Below are positions 11,265 to 21,500 of a stretch of DNA of 64,000 bases, one piece after another (the stretch's first letter is position 1; each line of letters opens with the position of its first letter). The stretch spans positions 92,708,190 to 92,772,189 of the forward strand of contig NC_092091.1 in the NCBI RefSeq assembly GCF_045679555.1, in the 5' to 3' direction. This DNA is from Salvelinus alpinus (taxonomy: Eukaryota > Chordata > Actinopteri > Salmoniformes > Salmonidae). The notes below the pieces were generated by a model that did not search any database, was not told the origin of the DNA, and saw only the letters and a program-made list of their open reading frames with translations. Position numbers and translations under genes: made by a program.

Positions 11265-11920
11265 AGACACAGACACAGGGAGAGAGAGAGAGGTACACAG
11301 ACAGACACAGGGAGAGAGAGAGAGGTACACAGACAGACACAGGGAGAGAGAGAGAGAGAGGTACACAGACAGACACAGGGAGAGAGAGAGAGGTACACAG
11401 ACAGACACAGGGAGAGAGAGAGAGAGAGGTACACAGACACAGGGAGAGAGAGAGAGGTACACAGACAGACACAGGGAGAGAGAGAGAAAGGTACACAGAC
11501 AGACACAGGGAGAGAGAGAGAAAGGTACACAGACAGACACAGGGAGAGAGGTACACAGACAGACACGGAGAGAGGTACACAGACAGACACAGGGAGAGAG
11601 AGAGGTACACAGACAGACACAGGGAGAGAGAGAGAGGTACACCGACAGACACAGGGAGAGAGAGAGGTACACAGACAGACACAGGGAGAGAGAGAGAGGT
11701 ACACAGACAGACACAGGGAGAGAGAGAGAGGTACACAGACAGACACAGGGAGAGAGAGAGAAAGGTACACAGACAGACACAGGGAGAGAGGTACACAGAC
11801 AGACACAGGGAGAGAGGTACACAAACAGACACAGGGAGAGAGAGAGGTACACAGACAGACACAGGGAGAGAGAGAGAGAGAGGTACACACAGACACAGGG
11901 AGAGAGAAAGGGAGATATCA
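11265..11920. repeat. About 32-bp tandem repeat, main block
   Basis: About 20 units of GTACACAGACAGACACAGGG plus (GA)n, continuing the family at 10166-10388. Some units are shortened (GGGAGAGAGGTACACAG). Open on the minus strand in three frames because of composition only. Confidence 0.95.
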
Positions 11921-11923
11921 TTG

Positions 11924-12266
11924 AGGTCTATATTTTCACAGTGACTATGTACATGGTTGGGGTCACTTCCATTTTAATTCCAGTCAATTCAGAAATTAAA
12001 CAAAATTATAATCCAAATTGTCTTAATTGAAAAGCTTTGAGTAGAATTAGAATTTCAGTCTACTTACTGAATTGACTGGAATTTAAATGGAATTGACCCC
12101 AACCTTGACTATGTATTGGTTTACCAACCTTTCTCAATATATTTTTCAATTCTGAATTCTGAAATTCGAATTGCAATTCTGGAATTTGGTTTACTTTCTG
12201 AATTGACTGGAATTAAAATGGAAGTGACCCCCATCATGTACATAGTCACTATGAAAATATAGACCT
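11924..12266. mobile_element. Hairpin (MITE-like) element
   Basis: The left arm 11924-11996 (GGTCTATATTTTCACAGTGA ... TTCAGAAA) is the near-perfect reverse complement of 12195-12266 (TTTCTGAATTGACTGG ... AAAATATAGACC). Arms of about 72 bp enclose about 200 bp, which itself repeats the AATTGACTGGAATT motif. A diverged relative is at about 37085-37250. The whole 343 bp can fold into one long hairpin. No coding capacity. Confidence 0.8.
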
Positions 12267-12549
12267 AAATTATATTTTTAGTAAAAGTTAAATATGGTGT
12301 TATCCTGTAGTGTTTTAATCTCTCTGTGTTTCTGTGTCTATTTCTGTGTGTTGTGAATTGGTGAGATATTGAATAAATAATAAATTAATTTGTATCACAT
12401 TATTCTAGGTCAGTGTAATCCAAACCTCTCCTCTGGGACCCCCAAGGAGCTGCTTGTTTTAGTTCTTCCCCGAGAACGAACACCTTAGATTAAACTAATT
12501 AACTCATTATCATCAAGCCTTTGATTAGTAGAATCAGTTGTGTTAGGAC
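12267..12549. other. No recognisable feature
   Basis: Non-coding sequence between the hairpin element and the segment duplicated in inverse orientation at 60.3 kb. Confidence 0.4.
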
Positions 12550-12990
12550 AAAAACATTTATTTAGTTTTTATTAAAATGTTTATCTACCTGCCCAGGGAC
12601 TACAGTTGAAAACTAGCTCGCTGGCTAAATCTGTCACATTTACAGACATGTTGATTGATGTGCAGAATCCCTGTCAAATACATTTTCAATAAATAAAATG
12701 AAAAGGAATGAAATGTATTTGTGTCTCTGTGGTCTTTAATAAATGTGATTAGTTCAATGTAACGTCATCTACTACACATTGTAATCAGTCTGTTTGGGGT
12801 TCTGCAGAATCATTGTCTATCATTGGTTACCCATCCTGTCATGTGACCCTAACCCTACCATAACAACACAGATATGACCGTCTAGCGTCCTTCTGCCAAA
12901 CCTGGTTGTTGTGTCACACTGCCCTCTGCTGGTAGCACTGCAAAACATCACTCAATCAAATCCTGAAATAAAATATACAAAATCCACTTT
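12550..12990. repeat. Inverted duplicate of 60.27-61.24 kb (copy 1)
   Basis: Successive blocks match the reverse complement of the distant region in the same order: TTTATCTACCTGCCCAGGGA versus 61201-61225, AATGTAACGTCATCTACTA versus 61035-61055, GGTTACCCATCCTGTCATGT versus 60965-60985, and CACAACAACCAGG... near 12915 versus 60330-60350. At 60.68-60.98 kb the other copy has gained a 49-bp tandem array in the middle. Such shared flanks suggest a duplicated gene-cluster unit. Confidence 0.8.
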
Positions 12991-13079
12991 TACCAGATAG
13001 AATATGAATTTATGGGCTGAACACCTGCATGAAGTGTATGAAGACTTTACATGACATGAATATGAACATGTAATATAAA

Positions 13080-13660
13080 CCTATACGCGTTGAACGCGTC
13101 GACTGTGTTGAAATGGGAAGTAGCCAACATTTTATAAGGAAGTAGAGAAACAACGGTCGAAGAAACATGTTTGAGGTTTGTAGCTTTTTACAATTTAATA
13201 TAGAAAAGTGTTTGAGAACTTAGACTATTGTACAGAGAGGTGATCTAGCAGTAAAACATCCGCAGAATTGTGAAGTTATTACAATACTGATTTCAACTTT
13301 CAAGAATAATCATTGTAGGTTTATATGTTGATTCATATTGATTATCCTAATTAATATGATGTGATGTTAAAGGCTATGAGGTATAGAGTAGTTGATATAG
13401 GCGATTGATAGCACATTATCGTGATTTGCTATCCGCGTGATCCCCAACACAGTCGACACTTTGCGTTGTTTCAATTCCCGAAAGAAGACGTGCATCGGAA
13501 ATGTGTAAATCTGTCGCTAAAGAAACTAGTCCGTCTCGTCAAATCGGTCAAGTAAAAGTGACATGCAACAAATTGGCACATAAACGATGTAAATGTTGAC
13601 TAAATCATGGTTCCCAAAAGTCGGTCCGGCTCTGAATTACCTGAATTTGAAACTCGTTGT
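13080..13660. repeat. Repeated flanking segment, copy D (inverted)
   Basis: In reverse orientation relative to copies A-C: GAAACATGTTTGAGGTTTGT, GATTTCAACTTTCAAGAATA, GGCTATGAGGTATAGAG, then CAAGTAAAAGTGACATGCAA. The first 300 bp are repeated 965 bp further on (copy E). Non-coding as far as I can see. Confidence 0.75.
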
Positions 13661-13898
13661 CGTTCCAAAACGTTTTGCAACGGTTTGGTACGGTGTTCTC
13701 TAAGTAGTACACCCCAGCTCAACGATCAAACGTACTTGCCAGACAAACCAATGTTTCGATTTTTGGACATTTTCTTGCATAACAAAGCAATGCGTATCAC
13801 CTTTTTAGGCAACTATTAAACCAGAACAAGAAACGATGGTGTGTAGGCTGTATTCTCTTAAAGGGTTAGGAAGAAATATCTGTCAGCTATTTTAACTT
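13661..13898. other. No recognisable feature
   Basis: A 70-codon open frame (13607-13819) crosses the end of copy D into this stretch. It has no match to a family I know and is probably chance. Confidence 0.4.
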
Positions 13899-14038
13899 AA
13901 GCTCCCGAGTTGCGCAGCGGTCTAAAACACTGCATCACTACATAACCGGGTTCGATCGCGGGCTGTAACCGTCCGTGATCTGGAGACCCATAGGGCTGCG
14001 CACAATTTGGACCAGCGTCGTGCGGGTTAGGGGACTTA
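13899..14038 (+). mobile_element. Truncated tRNA-derived SINE
   Basis: Starts GCTCCCGAGTTGCGCAGCGG (degenerate box A), then GGGTTCGATCGCGGGC (box B region), then CCCATAGGGCTGCGCACAAT and CAGCGTCGTGCGGGTTAGGG. This is the head and conserved body of a common salmonid SINE, lacking the tail. It sits exactly between copies D and E of the repeated segment. Confidence 0.8.
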
Positions 14039-14039
14039 A

Positions 14040-14420
14040 TGTTACATAAATATGAACGTATAATATACAAACCTATACGTGTTGAACGAGTCGACTGTGT
14101 TGAAATGGGAATTAGCCAACATTTTATAAGGAAGTAGAGAAATAACGGTCGAAGAAACATGTTTGAGGTTTGTAGCTTTTTACAATTTAATATAGAAAAG
14201 TGTTTGAGAACTTAGACTATTGTACAGAGAGGTGATTTGGGGGGTAAAACATCTGCAGAATTGTGAAGTAAATACAATACTGATTTCAACTTTCAAGAAT
14301 AATCATTTTAGGCTTTTATGTTGATTCATATTGATTATCCTAATTAATATGTGATGTTATAGGCTATGAGGTATAGAGTTGTTGTTATAGGCGATTGATT
14401 GCACATTATAATGTCTACTA
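14040..14420. repeat. Repeated flanking segment, copy E
   Basis: Near-identical to 13055-13400 (GTTGAACGAGTCGACTGTGT, ACATTTTATAAGGAAGTAGAG, GGTTTGTAGCTTTTTACAAT), so a local tandem duplication of about 350 bp about 1 kb apart. It contains one reversed 36-bp minisatellite unit around 14360. Confidence 0.85.
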
Positions 14421-14480
14421 CCGTCTTTCAATGTAAAGTAGATGTCTATAATGTATTTTAGTTGTGTGTGGAGCCCATGT

Positions 14481-14640
14481 AGACTAGCTGTTGTTATGGA
14501 GTCAGGGGATCCAACCAGGTAGACTAGCTGTTGTTATGGAGTCAGGGGATCCAACCAGGTAGACTAGCTGTTGTTATGGAGTCAGGGGATCCAACCAGGT
14601 AGACTAGCTGTTGTTATGGAGTCAGGGGATCCAAGTCAAA
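14481..14640. repeat. 40-bp tandem repeat, 4 copies
   Basis: AGACTAGCTGTTGTTATGGA begins at 14481, 14521, 14561 and 14601, followed each time by GTCAGGGGATCCAACCAGGT. Copies are identical, so the duplication is very recent. It lies about 300 bp upstream of the receptor's first coding exon. Confidence 0.95.
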
Positions 14641-14654
14641 TCAAAATAATAGCT

Positions 14655-14780
14655 TATTGGATTGTGTATGTTTAATAACATATTGGACAGTGTATGTTTA
14701 ATAACATATTGGACTGTTTATGTTTAATAACATATTGGACTGTGTATGTTTAATAACATATTGGACTGTGTATGTTTGAA
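14655..14780. repeat. 26-bp tandem repeat, about 5 copies
   Basis: Units of TTGGACTGTGTATGTTTAAT plus AACATA, with small changes (GGATTG, GGACAG). Non-coding, directly upstream of the first exon of the NLR gene. Confidence 0.9.
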
Positions 14781-14924
14781 TAGAATATGAAGTCGCTGAT
14801 TGTACTCTTTGACCACAGATAGAAAAAGTGTTGTCATTGTTTATGGTTCTTCAACAATGTTCAGAAATATTGACTGTTCTGTTATTTCATATTGTAGCTG
14901 AGTGAGTTGTGACTTACATCTAAA

Positions 14925-15529
14925 ATGAGTCTCTCTGGGGAGAGAGAGGAGGAGACCACTGCCTCTAAAATGAGTCTCTCTGGGGAGAGAGAGGAGGAGA
15001 CCACTGCCTCTAAAATGAGTCTCTCTGGGGAGAGAGAGGAGGGGACCACTGCCTCTAAAATGAGTCTCTCTGGGGAGAGAGAAGAGGAGACCACTGCCTC
15101 TAAAACGAGTATCTCTGGGGAGAGAGAGGAGGAGACCACTGCCTCTAAAACGAGTATCTCTGGGGAGAGAGAGGAGACCACTGCCTCTAAAATGAGTCTC
15201 TCTGGGGAGAGAGAGGAGGACACCACTGCCTCTAAAATGAGTCTCTCTGGGGAGAGAGAGGAGGGGACCACTGCCTCTAAAATGAGTCTTTCTGGGGAGA
15301 GAGAGGAGGAGACCACTGCCTCTAAAACGAGTATCTCTGGGGAGAGAGAGGAGACCACTGCCTCTAAAATGAGTCTCTCTGGGGAGAGAGAGGAGGACAC
15401 CACTGCCTCTAAAATGAGTCTCTCTGGGGAGAGAGAGGAGGGGACCACTGCCTCTAAAATGAGTCTCTCTGGGGAGAGAGAGGAGGGGACCACTGCCTCT
15501 AAAATTACTCAAGACACCAGTTCTAAGAG
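14925..15529 (+). CDS. Exon 1: 13-copy coding minisatellite
   Basis: Encodes 13 tandem units of the type [15 protein letters not shown] (eleven of 15 aa, two of 14 aa), then ITQDTSSK before the donor AG|GTAAGA. Fish NLR genes typically begin with one or two MSLSGEREE units, so this exon is a strong in-frame expansion of a normal start. Every unit keeps the frame, and the two short units lost exactly one codon. Most units begin with Met, so initiation could occur at several of them. The units are acidic, Ser/Thr-rich and probably disordered. The minus strand is open as well, as a shadow. Confidence 0.85.
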
Positions 15530-18500
15530 GTAAGAGATTAAATGTAAAATATACAGTTATCTTAAAGATATAAACTAAAGAGAAAAGTGTTCCCACATTA
15601 CATAAACTGTAGGTCTACATCATTCATTTAAAAGGCCAACAATGGATTTACCAATTGCAGACTGTAGCTTTATAAAGCAACATCAGGATTTCTAGAGGTT
15701 CCACTATACAGTTGTTAAAATGAAGTAGATGAGGTATTGATGTAATATTGATGAGGTGATCTGTCTCCCTGTTTTGTTCAGTATCCAGAATCCCAGAGCA
15801 GAGTCACCTACAACCAGCCTGCTATCAGTGAAGAGTGATCAGCCACCTGCTTTCAGCCAGGAACCATTACCAGATGACAATAAGGAAGTGGAGAGTTTGG
15901 GCAGTGAGGATGCATTAAAGATCACACACAACCTTCTGGACAGAAGAAGTAAGACTGTGTTTCATTCAATATTACAAAGAACGGTACAAAGGCCCTTATA
16001 AAACACACAAACAAACTTATGAGTCCCAACTCTCATTGTTTTCCTACAGGTCAAACTCTGCTGACAGTCCAACAAGACATTAAGGCTAAACTGAAACACA
16101 AGTATCAACACATATCTGAAGGAATTGGACACCATGGAAACAAAAGTCTGTTCAAGGACATCTACACAGAGCTCTACATCACAGAGGGTGGAAGTGGAGG
16201 GCTCAATACTGAACATGAGGTTAGACAGATAGAGATGGCATCCAAGATACAAACTACACAAGAGACATCAATCAAATGCAATGACATCTGCAAGCCTTTA
16301 CCTGGACAAGACAAACCTATCAGAACTGTGCTGACAAAAGGAATCGCTGGCATTGGAAAAACAGTCTCTGTGCAGAAGGTCATCCTTGACTGGGCAGAGG
16401 GAAAAGCAAATCAGGACGTTAATTTCATGTTTCCTCTTCCTTTCCGTGATCTGAACCTGAAAAAGGACCAATACAGTCTGATGCAACTTCTTTCCCACTA
16501 CTTCCCAGAGCTGAAAGAGATTGACAGCATTGAAGATGGTGAAACCAAAACTGTTTTCATTTTTGATGGTCTGGATGAGTCTCGACTTCCTCTAGACTTC
16601 AAAAACAATGAGAAGTGCTGTGATGTCACGAAGCCAACCTCAGTGGACGTGCTGCTGACAAACCTCATCGAGGGGAATCTGCTTCCCTCTGCTCTCCTCT
16701 GGATAACCTCACGGCCTGCAGCAGCCAATCAGATCCCTCCTGAGTGTGTTGACCAGGTGACAGAGGTACGAGGGTTCAATGATCCACAGAAGGAGGAGTA
16801 CTTCAGGAAGAAAATCACAGATCAGAATATGGCCAATGAAATCATCAAACACATGAAGACATCAAGGAGCCTCCACATCATGTGCCACATGCCAGTATTC
16901 TGTTGGATATCAGCCACTGTCCTTGAGATGATCCTGAAAGAGGCAGAGAAGGATGAAGTCCCCAAAACTCTGACCCAGATGTACTCACACTTCATACTCA
17001 TCCAAATCATTGTGAAGAACAGGAAGTACAACAAAGCCACAGAGACAAACTCAAAGGAACTGTCTCAGTCAGACAAAGCGATGATCCTGAAACTGGCAAA
17101 GCTGGCTTTCCAACAGCTGCAGAAGGGCAACCTGATCTTCTATGAGGAGGACCTGAGAGAGTGTGGCCTTGATGTCACAGAGGCATCAGAGTACTCAGCA
17201 TTGTGTACAGAGATCTTTAAAGAAGAATCTGGGCTGTACCAAGAGAAGGTCTACAGCTTTGTGCATCTGAGCATTCAGGAGTTTCTAGCAGCAGTGCATG
17301 CTTTAGAATCATGTCTGGACAAGAAGGAAAATGTTTTCTCCCCCACTAGTGATGATGAAGAGAAGGAGTCAATCCAGTTGTCTGACTTACACAGGAGCGC
17401 AGTGGACCAGGCCTTGAAGAGTGAGAATGGACACCTGGACCTGTTCCTCCGCTTCCTTCTGGGTCTCTCACTGGCGTCCAATCAGAATCTGTTAAGAGGC
17501 CTTCTGACACAGACAGGAAGTACAACACAGAGCAATGAGGAAATAGTTGAGAGAACAGTCAGGTACCTTTCAGACAAGATCAAAAGGGAATCCTCACCAG
17601 AAAGGATCATCAACTTGTTCCACTGTCTGAATGAACTTGGTGCCAACTCTCTAGTTGAAAACATGCAGACCTCCATGCGATCAGGAACTCTTTCAGAAAC
17701 AGAGCTAAAACCTAACCAATGTTCAGCCCTGGCCTACCTGTTACTGATGTCAGAGGAGGTGCTGGAGGAGTTTGACCTGAAGACATACAACACATCAGAG
17801 AAAGGTTATCAGAGGTTGCAGCCGGTAGTGAAAACCTGCAAGAGAGCACTGTAAGTTCTGTTATTGAGTTGATGTTTACAGTATCATTATAATGAAGGAT
17901 TTGTATATCTAACAGATTATCTCCTCTCTCCAGACTGGATCACTGTAAGCTCACATATACATTCTGTGAGACTCTGGCCTCAGCTCTGCAGACACCAAAC
18001 TCCCCCCTGAGAGAACTGGACCTCAGCTACAATGACCTGGAAGACAGAGGAGTGGAGCTGCTCTGTGTTGGACTAACCAGTCCACTCTGCAACATACAGA
18101 CACTAGTGTGAGTTAAATATCTTGACTGAGTTAGTATGTACTTAACATTGTTTAATCATGTCCTTCTGTTATTGTCTTAATGCATCTCATTATTCTTAAA
18201 GCTTTGCATATTTGACAGTGTATCGACATATCCCCTCTCTCCAGACTGGATGGCTGTAAACTCACTTATAAATCCTGTGAGACTCTGGCCTCAGCTCTGC
18301 AGACACCAAACTCCCCCCTGGGAGAACTGGACCTCAGCTACAATGACCTGGAAGACAGAGGAGTGGAGCTGCTCTGTGATGGACTAACCAGTCCACTCTG
18401 CAACATACAGACACTAGTGTGAGTTAAATATCTTGACTGAGTTAGTATGTATTTAACATTGGTTAATCATGTCCTTCTGTTATTGTCTTAATGCATCTCA

Positions 18501-21500
18501 TTATTTTTAAAGCTTTGTATATTTAACAGTGTATCGACATATCCCCTCTCTCCAGACTGGATGGCTGTAAACTCACATATAAATCCTGTGAGACTGTGGC
18601 CTCAGCTCTGCAGACACCAAACTCCCCCCTGAGAGAACTGGACCTCAGCTACAATAACCTGGAAGACAGAGGAGTGGAGCTGCTCTGTGTTGGACTAACC
18701 AGTCCACTCTGCAACATACAGACACTAGTGTGAGTTAACTTTCTTCAGTATGAGTTATTATGTGGATGTTTTAAACCTGTTGAGGATAGAGGGCGCTATT
18801 TTCACTTTGGGGAAAAATCGTGCCCAATTTAAACTGCCTCGTACTCTATTCTTGCTCGTACAATATGCATATTATTATTACTATTGGATAGAAAACACTC
18901 TCAAGTTTCTAAAACCGTTTGAATTATATCTGTGAGTAAAACAGAACTCATTTTGCAGCAAACTTCCTGTCAGAAAGTGAAAAATCTGAAATCGAGGCTC
19001 TGTTCCAGGGCCTGCCTATCATTTTGCTTGAAATGTATGACTATACATGCACTTCATACGCCTTCCACTAGATGTCAATAGGCTGTGAGAGGTGAAATGG
19101 GGTTTCTAGGTATTTCTATGGTCAAAAGAGAGCGCTTTGAATGACATGACCCTCCGAATTCCTTTGTTCAGGAAGCGCATAAAGGTCACCAGTATTGGCT
19201 TCTGAAAATCATTCGCTATAGACGCCTAATATCTCCGGCTTTGATTTTATTTGATAAATGTGATAATATCATCGTAAAGTATGTTTTTTCAATATAGTTT
19301 TATCCGATTATTGAAATTTTTTCGGGAGTTTAGGCGTGTTGCGTTCTTTGCGTTTGGTGACGAAGGAGAGCTTAGCGCCACTTGGCTAGTTTTGCTTGCT
19401 CATTCGAGAGGGAAAAATGCCTTTCTGAAACCAAACAACGATTGTTCTGGACAAAGGACCCATTGTACAACATTCTGATGGAAGATCATCAAAAGTAGGA
19501 CCCATTTATGATGTTATTTCATATATCTGTTGAACATGTTTACTTTTAGTTTGCGCCCAGATTTTGGGCACTCTCTCGCCATAACGTAAGCTGCATGTCG
19601 TAATGAAGTTATTTTTAGAATTCTAACACGGCGATTGCATTAATAACTAGTGTATCTATCATTTCCTATACAACATGTATTTTTTAGTAAAGTTTATGAA
19701 TAGTTATTTGGTCAGAATAGGTGAGTGTCAGAAATATATCCGGACATTCTGGGAAAAAGATGCTAAGTTTTCACAATGTATAACCACGGATTTCAGCTCT
19801 AAATATGCACATTTTCGAACAAACCATATATGTATTGTGTAATATGATGTTATAGGACTGTCATCTGATGAAGTTTATGAAGGTTAGTGAAAAAATTTAT
19901 ATCTTTTGCTGGTTTATTCGCTATCGCTAATGTGCCTATTGTTATCGCTAACGTGCCTTGAATGAATGAATGCGGTTGTGTGGTAGGCTATTGTAGTAAG
20001 CTAATATAATGCTATATTGTGTTTTCGCTGTAAAACACTTAAAAAATCGGAAATATTAACTGGATTCACAAGATGTTTGTCTTTAATTTGCTGTACACCA
20101 TGTATTTTTCAGAAATGTTTTATGATGAGTATTTAGGTATTTCACGTTGGTCTCTATAATTACTCTGGCTGCTTCGGTGCTATTTTTGATGGTAGCTGTG
20201 ATGGTAGCTGCAATGTAAAACTGATTTATACCTCAAATATGCACATTTTTCGAACAAAAAATAGATTTATTGTATAACATGTTATAAGACTGTCATCTGA
20301 TGAAGTTGTTTCTTGGTTAGTTTGGTTGGTTCTTGGTTAGTTTGCTTGGTTATGTGCAAGCTACCTGTGCTGTGAAAAATGTCTGTGCTTTTTTGTATTT
20401 GGTGGTGAGCTAACATAAATATACGTGGTGTTTTCGCTGTAAAACATTAAAAAAATCGGACATGTTGACTGGATTCACAAGATGTGTATCTTTCATTTGC
20501 TGTATTGGACTTGTTAATGTGTGAAAGTTAAATATTTCTAAAAAATATCTTTTGAATTTCGCGCTCTGCCTTTTCAGTGGAATGTGGGAGGAGTTCCGCT
20601 AGCGGAACCCCGGGGCTAGACAGGTTTAAACATGTGTTAATCATGTGCTCTTCTGCCCTCTAGGCTGGGTCAGTGTGGTCTGACAGAGGGTTGCTGTTCA
20701 GATCTGGCCTCAGTCCTGAGTTCACCCAACTCACAACTGAAACACCTGGAGCTGAGAGCCAATGACCTGCAGGACTCAGGAGTTACACTGCTGTCTTCTG
20801 GACTGGAGGATCCAGACTGTAAACTACACACTCTGGGGTAAGTACAGCTGTTTCAGTCAGGTCTGTACTGAGCTGAGTTACACTGCTGTCTGCTGGACTG
20901 GAGGATCCAGACTGTAAACTACACACACTGGGGTAAGTACAGCTGTTTCAGTCAGGTCGGTACTGAGCTGAGTTACACTGCTGTTTGCTGGACTGGAGGA
21001 TCCCGACTGTAAACTACACTCACTGGGGTAAGTACAGCTGTTTCAGTCAGGTCTGTACTGAGCTTAGTAAAACAAATAGTCTGAAAATCTGATGTTTTAT
21101 CACAATGCTTGTGTCATGGACAAATGTATGGGTTTCCTACAAGATGATTGACACCAGTACACCAACCTAGACAGCTGTTGTGTCTCTCTGTAGGCTGTCT
21201 GGCTGTCTGGTCACAGAGGAGGGCTGTGCTGCTCTGTCTTCAGCTCTGAGGTCAAACCCCTCCCACCTGAAAGAGCTGGACCTGAGCTACAATCACCCAG
21301 GAGACTCTGCAGGGGGACTGCTTTCAGCTGCTCTGGTGGATCCCACATATAAACTGATGAAGCTGAAGTAAGTCAGAATAGATGTCCTAATAGTGTGAGC
21401 AGCGGTTGTGTCATATGTAGTGTAGTAGGGTCAGTAACATGAGGGCATGATGGGAGAATTAAGAGGAAGTTTACCCAGCAGGCTTAGCACTCCATCACAG

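Noticed and set aside
11086-11921. Ser/Leu/Cys-rich minus-strand proteins (up to 258 aa)
   Set aside because: Low-complexity translation of the GAGA/GTACACAGACAG array, open in three frames at once.
14841-15596. 251-codon minus-strand frame (RETHFRGSG repeats)
   Set aside because: Antisense shadow of the coding repeat exon, which has the proper start, donor and phase on the plus strand.
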